Source: Paucisalibacillus globulus (GTDB lineage: Bacteria > Bacillota > Bacilli > Bacillales > Amphibacillaceae). Taken from it: a stretch of 64,000 nucleotides of DNA. Location: the NCBI RefSeq assembly GCF_900184735.1, contig NZ_LT855406.1, positions 1 to 64,000 on the forward strand, read 5' to 3'. Position numbers and translations under genes: made by a program. The notes under the pieces are model-generated. The model saw only the letters and a list, made by a program, of their open reading frames with translations, ran no database searches and was not told the origin of the DNA. Shown one piece after another: positions 33,337-41,799 of this stretch (within the stretch, counting starts at the first letter, position 1; each line of letters starts with the position of its first letter).

Positions 33337-34245
33337 GTGGAATACGGTGTAACACTCCGGAAAATCAGGAAACAAAAGGGAATAACATTAAAAGAGCTTG
33401 CAGATGGAATCTGTTCTATATCTTTTCTATCAAAGTTTGAACGTGGTGATTCAGATATTACGTTGGGCCTTATGACTCGAATATTAGAAAAGTTAATGCT
33501 AAGTTTTGATGAGTTTTTATATGTTCATCATGATTATCAACCTAGTAAACTTGAGATTTTTTTTAAATCGGTAAATACAGCATATATGAGCCGGGATACT
33601 GTACAGCTTGAAAAGTTGAAAAACGAAGAAATTAAAAAATGGAAACGATTTGGAGTGGAAACCTATCATTGGAATGCCATGATGATTCAGGTGTTAGGAC
33701 AAATTCTGGATACTCAATTTACACATGAGGAATTGAAGGAAAATAATATTAGACTATTGTCCGACTATTTATTTCGAGTAGAAGTTTGGGGTTACTATGA
33801 GTTGGCACTTTATAATGGGACCCTATTGCTTCTTGAACCTGATATGGTCATCATGCTCTCCAGAACTGCTTTCCAAAAAAGTGACCGTTTTAAAGAGTAT
33901 ACTAAGGTTAAAGATGCGATTACTGCTGTTCTTTTTAATACCATCATTTATCTACTTGGTCCTGTTAACCGATTTCATGAGAAATTTATTTATCAAAAGG
34001 AAATAGGTGAGTTTATTTCTTATCTTGAAAATCTTGCACTTTCTGAGGACAATTTATTAGAACGAGTGCATTTATTACAACTCAATGGTGTTTATGAATT
34101 AAGAATTGGGGATAAAGAAGAAGGTATTGTTAAAGTTGAACATGCTATTAATATCTTAAAAGAATTAAATTCAACTAAGCTAGCTAATAATATGGAGCAA
34201 TATCTCCAACAAATATTATATTATCAAGAAAATCCCCAACTCTGA
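33337..34245 (+). CDS. Rgg/GadR/MutR-type transcriptional regulator
   Basis: The 302-residue protein has an N-terminal XRE helix-turn-helix (YGVTLRKIRKQKGITLKELADG, then FLSKFERGDSDITLGLMTRIL) and a long all-helical C-terminal domain of the TPR-like Rgg type. Rgg proteins respond to short peptide pheromones in streptococci; whether this one does is unknown. The open frame runs upstream to 33103 but overlaps the divergent amidohydrolase gene; GTG 33337, nine bases after GGAGGA, is preferred. No small pheromone-like frame was recognised nearby. A strong terminator overlaps its stop codon. Confidence 0.82.
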   Translation: MEYGVTLRKIRKQKGITLKELADGICSISFLSKFERGDSDITLGLMTRILEKLMLSFDEFLYVHHDYQPSKLEIFFKSVNTAYMSRDTVQLEKLKNEEIKKWKRFGVETYHWNAMMIQVLGQILDTQFTHEELKENNIRLLSDYLFRVEVWGYYELALYNGTLLLLEPDMVIMLSRTAFQKSDRFKEYTKVKDAITAVLFNTIIYLLGPVNRFHEKFIYQKEIGEFISYLENLALSEDNLLERVHLLQLNGVYELRIGDKEEGIVKVEHAINILKELNSTKLANNMEQYLQQILYYQENPQL

Positions 34246-34260
34246 TAAAGAGTTGGGGAT
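34232..34260 (+). terminator. terminator overlapping the Rgg-like gene's stop
   Basis: Stem ATCCCCAACTCT (34232-34243) with AGAGTTGGGGAT (34249-34260), 12 perfect pairs. The TGA stop at 34243-34245 lies at the loop. Confidence 0.75.
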
Positions 34261-34276
34261 AGAAGATTCATCTGTA

Positions 34277-34531
34277 TTATGTCGCCTTTCTCGCTGCCTT
34301 CATAATTAGACTAATTACAAAGATTAAGATAATAGCACCTATAAGAGCAGGAATAATTGAATAGCCACCTACTTCTGGCCCCCATTCTCCTAACAACGCT
34401 GAACCAATCCATGCTCCAATAATACCTGCAATGATGTTTCCAATTACACCACCTGGAATATCTTTACCAACGATTAAGCTACCGATCCAACCAAGAATAC
34501 CTCCAACAATAAGGCTCCAAATAAATCCCAT
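34277..34531 (-). CDS. GlsB/YeaQ/YmgE family stress-response membrane protein
   Basis: An 84-residue protein of three Gly-rich membrane helices: FIWSLIVGGILGWIGSLIVG, DIPGGVIGNIIAGIIGAWIG and the last one with IIPALIGAIILIFVISLI. The pattern is that of GlsB/YeaQ/YmgE proteins, linked to stress responses. ATG 34531 follows AGGAGG. Upstream in-frame ATG adds a hydrophobic piece not seen in the family. Function within the cell is not established. Confidence 0.88.
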   Translation of the reverse strand: MGFIWSLIVGGILGWIGSLIVGKDIPGGVIGNIIAGIIGAWIGSALLGEWGPEVGGYSIIPALIGAIILIFVISLIMKAARKAT

Positions 34532-34657
34532 AATGTATTTCCTCCTAATGGTGATATATTTTTTTATAGCTATTATATATGTAACCAAAAGTTGGACAAC
34601 TTAAACATTTAAGTTACTTATCTTATCAACATTATGAAATTTTTGATTGAATTCCAT

Positions 34658-35749
34658 TTAATCGTATGATTCTTCTTTTTCCTTTCCCGTCATCATTACT
34701 GCAAGTAATACGGCACAAATTCCACCAACCAATTTCCCAACAATCATCGCAAACACAATTTCTTTATTAATTCCCGCAACAAAACCTAAATGGCCACCTA
34801 AAACAAATGCACCACTTACTGCAAAAGCGACATTAATTATTTTCCCTCTAGAATCCATATCTTTAAGCAATGATAAAGTTGGTATAACATGAGCCAAACT
34901 CGCTACTAACCCAGCTGATGAAATATCGCTAATGCCTACTATTCCACCAAGTTTTTTCAGTGGTCTCTTTAGAATGGTGGAGATAAACGATACAAACGGA
35001 AATGCCCCAGCAAGAAAAACGGCTATCATCGCGACAATCTTTATCCCTTCGTCAATGGGTGTCATACCAGGGATGATGACCATATCCGTAAATGTTTCCA
35101 CACAAATTGCAGCAAGACCAACGATTGCTATAATTTCAATTCCTTTTGCAAAAATAGAGAAACCGGTAATCATCTTACTCGTATATTTAATTAAACCAAT
35201 TGAAATTAGAATCGATAGTATGATCGTAGGTATAAGATTTTTAATAATCATCCATATATCAAATCCAGCGACTAGCCCTCCAACTAAACAACCAATTGGA
35301 ACGGTTATTAATCCAAGCAAGATTCCTTTTGCGAAGTACGGATGATCCTCTTTATTAATGATTCCAAGTGCCACTGGAATTGTAAATGCAATCGTTGGTC
35401 CCATCATCGTTCCTAAAAAGACCCACGAAAAGACTTCCGCTTCTTCACTTTGAGACATTTCGGTTGCCAATGAATAACCTCCCATGTCGAGTGCCAATAT
35501 AGTATTCGCAAAGGAAGCAGGATCTGCACCAACTAATGCATAAATAGGGGCAATTACTGGTGTTAGAATCGAAGCTATTACAGGGGCAAGTGATATAATC
35601 CCAACCATTGCCAGTGTAAGAGACCCCATCGTCATAAAACCTTCTGTAAAACGATTCCCTAATCCCCATCTGTTGCCGATCATTTTATCAATTGCACCTA
35701 AACATAAAAAACCGATGACAATATAAACTATTAAGTCGTTAATACCCAT
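34658..35749 (-). CDS. eutH: EutH-type ethanolamine permease
   Basis: The 363-residue protein has about ten membrane helices and matches EutH along its length: MGINDLIVYIVIGFLCLGAID at the start (shown in part), then GMGS-like segments such as FMTMGSLTLAMVGI, ANTILALDMGGYSLATEMS and VFLGTMMGPTIAFTIPVALGI. EutH facilitates ethanolamine entry. Here it stands alone: no eutBC ammonia-lyase, microcompartment or regulator gene is present in the window. ATG 35749 lies six bases after GGAG and is preferred over 35761. An AT-rich gap separates it from the upstream gene. Confidence 0.9.
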   Translation of the reverse strand: MGINDLIVYIVIGFLCLGAIDKMIGNRWGLGNRFTEGFMTMGSLTLAMVGIISLAPVIASILTPVIAPIYALVGADPASFANTILALDMGGYSLATEMSQSEEAEVFSWVFLGTMMGPTIAFTIPVALGIINKEDHPYFAKGILLGLITVPIGCLVGGLVAGFDIWMIIKNLIPTIILSILISIGLIKYTSKMITGFSIFAKGIEIIAIVGLAAICVETFTDMVIIPGMTPIDEGIKIVAMIAVFLAGAFPFVSFISTILKRPLKKLGGIVGISDISSAGLVASLAHVIPTLSLLKDMDSRGKIINVAFAVSGAFVLGGHLGFVAGINKEIVFAMIVGKLVGGICAVLLAVMMTGKEKEESYD

Positions 35750-35868
35750 TTTTTTCTCCATTAGTATCCATATTTTTTATATAGATTTAATTTATCATCA
35801 ACTCCATGCTTCCGTAAACAATATGATTTAGATTATGGGTAACACTTCTTACCTTTTAGTCATAAAAA

Positions 35869-35895
35869 AACTCACAAGTATATAACTTATGAGTT
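35869..35895 (-). terminator. intrinsic terminator after DUF454 gene
   Basis: An 11-bp stem with one mismatch (35869-35879 with 35885-35895) followed leftward by a seven-base U-run, eight bases past the stop at 35903. Confidence 0.8.
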
Positions 35896-35902
35896 ACTTG
35901 AT

Positions 35903-36322
35903 TTATTTTGCCGCTTGTCTTAATGATGCGCGGATGATTCTTGCTTCTTCTGGTGTGATTGTTTTTATTTTCTTAATAAAGTAATAGTGCTTAATCAGAC
36001 ATAAAACAATCATCATGACTTTCACTAATATAATATCGATATATAAAACTGAAAATAGGATAAAGGCATCTGCGATTAGGTTAATTCGAATCTTTTCTTT
36101 TCTAGTCATACCTTTGTTTTCGCGGAGTCTAACCACATATTCTTTATAGAACGATGTACCCTTGAACCAGTTCTCCACTCGTTTCGAACTTTTGCCGAAA
36201 CAAAATGCTGCAAATAAGAAAAACGGTCCACCTGGAAGTACAGGAAGTACCACACCAGCCACACCGATACCAAACGAAATAAAACCGAGAACAACAAATA
36301 TAAAACTTTTAATGTTCTTCAT
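35903..36322 (-). CDS. DUF454 (YbaN-type) membrane protein
   Basis: A 139-residue inner-membrane protein with two N-terminal helices around the family signature VLGFISFGIGVAGVVLPVLPGGPFFL (shown in part) and FCFGKSSKRVENWF, and two more helices near residues 80-115. The same arrangement is found in E. coli YbaN. The function is unknown. ATG 36322, a few bases after AAGGTGA, is chosen over an in-frame ATG nine bases upstream. Single gene. Confidence 0.85.
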   Translation of the reverse strand: MKNIKSFIFVVLGFISFGIGVAGVVLPVLPGGPFFLFAAFCFGKSSKRVENWFKGTSFYKEYVVRLRENKGMTRKEKIRINLIADAFILFSVLYIDIILVKVMMIVLCLIKHYYFIKKIKTITPEEARIIRASLRQAAK

Positions 36323-36454
36323 TATAATCACCTTACCTTTCAGATGATTTCATAACTAATGTCTAATTTTACACCGAAAGCAGATTTAAATCAAAAAAAG
36401 GTCTTCATCATGATAATATATTCTGGTACTTCGTTTCTTATGTTGATTCCTTTA

Positions 36455-37055
36455 GGTTGTTTTCTAAAAGATTGTTGTTTTTTGGATAGTTTTATCTAAC
36501 AAATAGTAGATAGAACCTGTGCGGTAATTTAACCAATAGTTAATGAGTATAGCGGAACGATACCGCTCCGGCAGAATACTCCGCTTTCCGCGGGCCCGGC
36601 CTCAGCCTCCTCGAGGAAAGTTCGCCTCTGCGGGGTCTTCGGACACGTGCTTTTCCCGCAGGAGTCTCCGTATTCTGCCTACGCTGGTTTTGATCTTCTA
36701 TTCCTAGGTAGTATTAGATTCTGTTTATTATTGATATGATAATAAGCCTTATTCACTCTACACTAGCGAAGGAAATACACGGAGACTCCTTGAAAAAGAA
36801 AATCACTTTTTCTGCGTGCGATGTATCGCTTTCGTAGCGTTCCTTGTCCTGCGGGAGGATAGGCTTCGGTGAGACCCCGCAAGAGCTTTAGCTCTGAGGA
36901 GGCTCACCAGCCGCCCGCGGCAAGGTAGACACTGTGAGGTACTTTCGAACAGATGTCGCCCCTGTGCTGACAGTAAAAGCGGAGTGTATTTCCGTAGCGG
37001 GTATGATGCTCTATTCAAAATGCTTAGTTACCGCACAGTCTCTGTAAAATCGCCT
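36455..37055. repeat. long GC-rich inverted-repeat element, copy B
   Basis: Same structure as copy A but reversed: module 2 (36570-36679, ends GGCAGAATAC/GTATTCTGCC) precedes module 1 (36771-36993, ends GGAAATACAC/GTGTATTTCC). The left outer end (GGTTGTTTTCTAAAAG) is well conserved; the right one is decayed near 37050. Module 1 is interrupted at 36791 by a 60-bp insert. A frame on the minus strand across it (36803-37018) is a by-product of the repeat. Confidence 0.85.
36791..36850. repeat. 60-bp insert inside repeat copy B
   Basis: Comparison with copies A and C shows that ACTCCT|GCGGGAGG is continuous there, whereas here 60 bases intervene and TCCT is present on both sides, like a short target duplication. 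The insert has two small hairpins: GAAAAAG/CTTTTTC (36792-36812) and GCGA/TCGC (36818-36829). It looks like a small mobile or repetitive sequence that entered the older element. Confidence 0.6.
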
Positions 37056-37091
37056 ATACAATAAACACATTCCTATTAAATCAGAAAAAAA

Positions 37092-37120
37092 GCAGCACCT
37101 ATCATCTAGATAGATACTGC
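37092..37120 (-). terminator. terminator after the 155-aa membrane protein gene
   Basis: GCAG-n3-CTATC (37092-37103) pairs with GATAG-like and CTGC segments up to 37120 with a three-base internal loop. The leftward transcript ends in seven U residues. Confidence 0.6.
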
Positions 37121-37135
37121 CCTCTCTGTATTAGT

Positions 37136-37603
37136 TTATGCAGTTTTTCTAAATCTCTCATACAAATTCTGAACACCATAAAGTAAATATGCCTTAAAGT
37201 GTAAATAAATGAAAAATTGTATGTGGTTGATATTATTAAGACTTATTATTTTAAATCGTTTTAAGATGTCAATTAATACAAATGCAAATAGGCCATCTGA
37301 AATTAGATTAAGTATAATAAACTTTTTAAAATTACCGTAAGAGATTTTTAGAAGCCACATGGATAGTGGCATGTATGGACCAATGCTAAAAGGTAACTCA
37401 TCTTTAAAAAACGACTTTTTCTTATCGTAAAATTTCCACCAGTTCCGTTTGTGACCATAAATATGATTCATAATTTCAAATACCACAATAACAATTCCTG
37501 CTAGAGAATAGCGTTTAAAATTACGTTTTCCAATAAATAGTAGCGTCATCCACGGAATGAAAATGATAGCTAGATTAAATACTAAATGTCTTTTCGTAAT
37601 CAT
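37136..37603 (-). CDS. hydrophobic membrane protein, unknown, 155 aa
   Basis: The protein has four to five hydrophobic segments (about residues 8-24, 30-46, 75-92, 95-113, 125-140) and is strongly basic overall. No family motif was recognised. It begins at ATG 37603 with a moderate AGGTGATTT ribosome site, and lies alone between repeat copy B and the Gfo/Idh/MocA gene. Likely a real but uncharacterised membrane protein. Confidence 0.6.
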   Translation of the reverse strand: MITKRHLVFNLAIIFIPWMTLLFIGKRNFKRYSLAGIVIVVFEIMNHIYGHKRNWWKFYDKKKSFFKDELPFSIGPYMPLSMWLLKISYGNFKKFIILNLISDGLFAFVLIDILKRFKIISLNNINHIQFFIYLHFKAYLLYGVQNLYERFRKTA

Positions 37604-37705
37604 GAATAAATCACCTCGGGGCGTTTCTTTTTCTCCTGTTTAACTTATCCATTATTGTATATTTAATCCTTGTTACTTGGATATTTCACATATATTTTCA
37701 ATCTA

Positions 37706-37735
37706 AAAAATCCTATCAAAACTGATAGGATTTTT
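37706..37735 (-). terminator. intrinsic terminator after Gfo/Idh/MocA gene
   Basis: A 12-bp perfect stem AAAAATCCTATC (37706-37717) with GATAGGATTTTT (37724-37735); U-run in the leftward transcript, ten bases past the stop. Confidence 0.85.
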
Positions 37736-37744
37736 CATTTATAT

Positions 37745-38689
37745 TTAATTTTCCCTTAACTTTTCTAGTATCGCTTGTGCTTTATAACCAATTTCAAAAT
37801 CATAAATCTCTGCTGCTTCTCCTTTAATAGCTTTTACCAATTCATCCAATAAACTTTTCTCGGGAACAGCGGTAAATGGGATATCTTGAAGCTCTTCTCC
37901 ATTTTTCCCACCTTTTAAAATTCCCCAATTATCAAGCGTGAGAACTCCTTCTGTTCCGTAAGCGGTAAAACCAATATATTCATTACCTGCAATTTGACTT
38001 AGCCCTTCAATTAACACTGGTGTTCCGTCTTCCAGCTCTGCTGTTCCAATAATTCCTGTTTCACATTTTGAAGGATCCTCTGGTAATTCTAGACGAGTTT
38101 CAATATTCTTTATATCACCGAAAATTTTCAATATCTGTTGGATAAAATGAACTCCTACTTCAAGAACAAAGCCACCTTGCTCACGTCCACCTACCCATTC
38201 ATTCTTTTGCCATTGACGTGGCCATTCTGGAAATTGCATCGTAAGCTTTAGTCTACGCAGTTTGCCAACATATTGCTGCTTGATTAAATCTGCGAATTTA
38301 GTTGCGGCTTGTTCGTAATTAAGTGGAAAGTTCATCGCGTGAATGATGTTAGCTTCTTGAGCAGCTTTAAGCATTTCCTCTGCTTCATCTAATGAGTTCG
38401 CGAGTGGCTTTTCACAAAGAACATGTTTACCAGAGCCAATTACATCCAGCACTATTGTATGATGAAACTTTGGTGGTACTGCCACATAAACCATGTCGAT
38501 TTTTTCATCTTCTAATAACTGTTTATAATCGGTATAAGCTTGAACGTCACCGATTTCCTCTGCTGTTTTAATCGCAAGTGACTCTACATGGTCACATACA
38601 GCAATAATCTTTACTTCTTTATGCTCCGTAAATCGATTAATTAAACGTTGACCAATAGCACCAAGGCCAATAATTCCGATCTGAATCAT
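37745..38689 (-). CDS. Gfo/Idh/MocA family oxidoreductase
   Basis: A 314-residue NAD(P)-dependent sugar- or inositol-type dehydrogenase. The N-terminal Rossmann fold shows GIIGLGAIGQRL, and the family EKP motif is in HVLCEKPLANSLDEAEEM near residue 95. A C-terminal beta-sheet domain follows, with GGREQGGFVLEVGVHFIQ, the usual substrate-binding region. The substrate is unknown and no sugar operon surrounds it. It ends 12 bases after the upstream DUF4085 gene on the same strand, so they may be co-transcribed. Confidence 0.87.
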   Translation of the reverse strand: MIQIGIIGLGAIGQRLINRFTEHKEVKIIAVCDHVESLAIKTAEEIGDVQAYTDYKQLLEDEKIDMVYVAVPPKFHHTIVLDVIGSGKHVLCEKPLANSLDEAEEMLKAAQEANIIHAMNFPLNYEQAATKFADLIKQQYVGKLRRLKLTMQFPEWPRQWQKNEWVGGREQGGFVLEVGVHFIQQILKIFGDIKNIETRLELPEDPSKCETGIIGTAELEDGTPVLIEGLSQIAGNEYIGFTAYGTEGVLTLDNWGILKGGKNGEELQDIPFTAVPEKSLLDELVKAIKGEAAEIYDFEIGYKAQAILEKLREN

Positions 38690-38701
38690 AGACTTCTCCC
38701 C

Positions 38702-39907
38702 CTAGTTTAATAGTGCTTGATATTTTTTAATGATATTCTCTTTTAAAATGCCTTCTTGATTGAATGCATTTACGAAGACCGATAGTAACATTTCGTTTTC
38801 ATCTGTCAGTATAATCTTTGATAGCACTAAATTAATACTATCTGCTAATTCTATTGGATACTCATACATCGTATTCCATGCTCGGACTTGTAATTCTAAA
38901 TTATCACCTAGGACTGCTCTTTCTATCGCCTCTTTATCCTCCACAGGTAATAGTTCCCTAGAATTCGCATAAGGATCCTCATATGTATCTGTGTAAATGA
39001 AATCAATTGGATTATATTCGTCTCGATTATAAGTAAACATTTGGTTGTTAACATGGAGAATAAATTCATTTAACCGAAACTCTATTGTAGCATCTTCTAA
39101 TTCGATACCATCATGCAATGATTTGATAGAGCAAAATAATTCTGGAATAATGAACCAATAGCGATAGTTCAAATTCAACTGGCTGATATATTCCGTTAAT
39201 GAGGTTTTTTCCAATTTATCCTCATCACGCAATATAGTATACATGCTCGGACGGTAAAAATATTCCCCATCCATATCCTTCATGGTAATGGTCCACTCTG
39301 CATCAGGAACATCAAAGAGCACACGGAAAGCAAAACCCTCTTCTGTCTTTTGCAATTCATAATAAATCAGCCATTGACCCGTTTGTAAGGGTACATTGGT
39401 TTCTTCCGTAATAATATTTTTAAATTGTAGATGTATTATGGATTTCGTTGTGAAGCCACCATCCGTATTGATATATAGATGTAGCGTCTGACCATCTCGT
39501 TCGATTCTCTCAATAGTTGCATCATGTAAGCTTTCCTTGAAAATCTCTTGAATGTTTATAGGCAAGTATGTAACGGCATATTGTGTATTGCCATGAGCTG
39601 CATCTAATTTTTGTTCGAATTCAAGGCTAGCTTGATTGATCCACTCTAAATAATCTTCCCGAATTTCTTTAGGTAATGTGAATTGATTCAGGGTACCATT
39701 TTCAAGATAGGGTATGAAACGCTTTGGCAAGACTTGGAGCAGTTCTTCCTTCACTTCTTCCAGCTCGTCTCTCAAACGTGCTGAGAGGTCTTCTCCGTCT
39801 AATTCGGCATCCCTTACTACCATTTCCCATTCTTCATCTGTTTCATGTATTGGCAAGAGATTGCATTTTTCAAATTTGGTTCTTGCTTCTTTAGTTACGT
39901 TCCACAT
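38702..39907 (-). CDS. DUF4085 family protein
   Basis: A soluble 401-residue acidic protein with a helical N-terminal region (WNVTKEARTKFEKCNLLP; EELLQVLPKRFIPYLENG) and a beta-rich middle and end. This arrangement is that of DUF4085, a family known from Bacillaceae without assigned function. ATG 39907, behind AGGGGGAA, is preferred over the upstream start at 39961. It lies 12 bases upstream of the Gfo/Idh/MocA gene in the same direction. Confidence 0.78.
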   Translation of the reverse strand: MWNVTKEARTKFEKCNLLPIHETDEEWEMVVRDAELDGEDLSARLRDELEEVKEELLQVLPKRFIPYLENGTLNQFTLPKEIREDYLEWINQASLEFEQKLDAAHGNTQYAVTYLPINIQEIFKESLHDATIERIERDGQTLHLYINTDGGFTTKSIIHLQFKNIITEETNVPLQTGQWLIYYELQKTEEGFAFRVLFDVPDAEWTITMKDMDGEYFYRPSMYTILRDEDKLEKTSLTEYISQLNLNYRYWFIIPELFCSIKSLHDGIELEDATIEFRLNEFILHVNNQMFTYNRDEYNPIDFIYTDTYEDPYANSRELLPVEDKEAIERAVLGDNLELQVRAWNTMYEYPIELADSINLVLSKIILTDENEMLLSVFVNAFNQEGILKENIIKKYQALLN

Positions 39908-40000
39908 AAACTTCCCCCTAACATCACACAGTTTTCTTGTATTGTACCATGTACAATACAATTTAGGCTTAGTCTAAACATGATGAATTAGCCAATAAAT

Positions 40001-40036
40001 TAATCCCAATAGTATCTCTTATCACTATTGGGATTA
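40001..40036 (-). terminator. hairpin after MFS transporter gene
   Basis: A 13-bp stem TAATCCCAATAGT (40001-40013) with ACTATTGGGATTA (40024-40036), 20 bases past the stop. The U-run is weak. Confidence 0.65.
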
Positions 40037-40055
40037 GTCATTGTACTGTTATGAT

Positions 40056-41231
40056 TCAGTTTCCTCTTGTTCTACCAAGATAAGTTCGACTAGATCTTGA
40101 TGTATAGATTTGAAATAACAAATAAGCAAGTACAGACAAGAACATACCAGAAATATACGGAAAGCCTATATTAATCGAATATAAATATCCTCCAAGTACC
40201 GGTCCAATGATTCTCCCCAGTGAATCAGATGAGGACAAATAACCTGTTGCAACGCCATACCCTGACTTAGATTTCTTAGTTAATAGTGAGGAGACGCTTG
40301 GCCGGATAACTCCATTCCCAATACCAAAAATGGCCAAGAAAATAGCTGCTGTTGTAAAATCTTGAATAAACAGCATTAAGCCAAAACCAATGGCTGATAT
40401 GGAAATCCCTGCTTGAATAAAGAATGATTCCCCGTATTTCTTAGTCAATCTTCCCATCGACCCCTGAACCATAGCACTTGCAAGGCCCATAATCATGAAA
40501 GCATAACCTAGTGTTACAGCATCCATTTCCGCTTTCCTAGCAGCAAAATAAGCAAACGTTGCTTCTAACCCTGCAAGTGAAAGTGACACAAAAAAGTTTA
40601 GGAAATACAACATTGCTAAAGGTCCACCGATAACCTCTTTTCGAGAAATCCTTTCTTTTCTTTGTTTATTCCCACTTACATGAAGAGATTCTCGTAGTAT
40701 CAATGCAACCAAGATTAGTGTAAGGAAAGAAACAATACCCGATATATAAAAAGGCATATGTATATTTATATTTGTAAATACTCCACCAATTGCTGGACCG
40801 CAAATAAACCCAAGACCTGTTGCAGCTCCTATAATGCCCATACCTTTTGCACGGTCTTCTTCAGATGTAATATCGGCAACATAAGCTTGCACTGTTGGCA
40901 TATTCGCTGCTGATAAAATGCCACCTACGATTCGTGCCGCAAATAACATCCATAACTCTGTGGATAGAGCTAACATAAAGAAAGACAAAGATAAACCTAA
41001 TATTCCAATCATAATAACCGGCTTTCGACCAATACGATCGGAAACGCGTCCCCACATCGGAGCAAAAATGAATTGCATCAATGAATAAACAGCCATTAAT
41101 AATCCAAGTTCAGTAGGAGAGGCACCCATGTCCTCTGCGTAGAATGGAAGTACTGGAATTATAATTCCAAATCCAACCATAACAAGGAACATGATGAGAA
41201 AGAGAATTGGTAGTACTTTTTTTAGTTGCAT
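40056..41231 (-). CDS. MFS drug/metabolite transporter (DHA1-like)
   Basis: The 391-residue protein has 12 membrane helices in two halves. MFS signatures: GRVSDRIGRKPVIMIG after helix 2, and the antiporter motif C-like segment LGFICGPAIGG in helix 5. It belongs with the DHA1 multidrug or tetracycline-type efflux pumps; the substrate cannot be predicted. ATG 41231 after AAGGGTGG is preferred to an earlier frame start. It is a single gene and no regulator gene adjoins it. Confidence 0.87.
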   Translation of the reverse strand: MQLKKVLPILFLIMFLVMVGFGIIIPVLPFYAEDMGASPTELGLLMAVYSLMQFIFAPMWGRVSDRIGRKPVIMIGILGLSLSFFMLALSTELWMLFAARIVGGILSAANMPTVQAYVADITSEEDRAKGMGIIGAATGLGFICGPAIGGVFTNINIHMPFYISGIVSFLTLILVALILRESLHVSGNKQRKERISRKEVIGGPLAMLYFLNFFVSLSLAGLEATFAYFAARKAEMDAVTLGYAFMIMGLASAMVQGSMGRLTKKYGESFFIQAGISISAIGFGLMLFIQDFTTAAIFLAIFGIGNGVIRPSVSSLLTKKSKSGYGVATGYLSSSDSLGRIIGPVLGGYLYSINIGFPYISGMFLSVLAYLLFQIYTSRSSRTYLGRTRGN

Positions 41232-41442
41232 CGTAATTCCACCCTTGGTTAGTCTATGCAGTAGCATCTTAATTTCAATTTGCCCTACCGATATTTTCTG
41301 TATCTATATCGTTATTGTAAACCTTGCCTTTATATCATAACAAGGTTTGAAAGAAAAACTAGTGTTTTGTGAAGGTTTTCAATAATTGTACATAGAACTT
41401 GAGATAATAATTAGATTAAGATATATCAACTACATATAAAAA

Positions 41443-41461
41443 GAGACCCTATAGGGGTCTC
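41443..41461 (-). terminator. hairpin between WYL-like and MFS genes
   Basis: A 7-bp GC-rich stem GAGACCC (41443-41449) with GGGTCTC (41455-41461), 56 bases past the stop of the 71-residue protein and upstream of the MFS gene. Confidence 0.55.
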
Positions 41462-41516
41462 AAATATCAATTTCTATTGCACAGTTTCTATTCAATTTGT
41501 TATTCCTTAGCTAACC

Positions 41517-41732
41517 TTAAGCTCCCATTCTTTTCTTAACGTTACCAGCTGAAAGTACGTTTTCTATTTTAAACGTACGTATTTTTTTACGCCAATAACA
41601 ATATGCTACGATTTGTTCCTCATTCATTTTAATCACACGTATGATTCGCTCGGTTAGATTATTACTGGAATCTATATAATAAATGACAATCTTTTGTTTA
41701 GTATTAATGGAATGTTGGAAGATACTTTTCAT
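41517..41732 (-). CDS. small WYL-like domain protein, 71 aa
   Basis: The 71-residue protein resembles the beta-barrel part of a WYL domain: IVIYYIDSSNNLTERIIRV then IVAYCYWRKKIRTFKIENVLSAG, matching the usual strand pattern with a final helix. It has no helix-turn-helix. Such stand-alone proteins occur in Bacillaceae; their ligand and role are unknown. ATG 41732 follows GAGGAG. Flanked by an amidase gene and the MFS transporter gene. Confidence 0.7.
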   Translation of the reverse strand: MKSIFQHSINTKQKIVIYYIDSSNNLTERIIRVIKMNEEQIVAYCYWRKKIRTFKIENVLSAGNVKKRMGA

Positions 41733-41799
41733 CTACACATCTCCTCATGTAAGAACATTTGTTCTTATTATATCCATATACTAACCAAATTACAACCGT

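Noticed and set aside
36803-37018. 71-codon minus-strand frame in repeat copy B
   Set aside because: It is composed of the GC-rich repeat and the 60-bp insert and has no counterpart in copies A and C.
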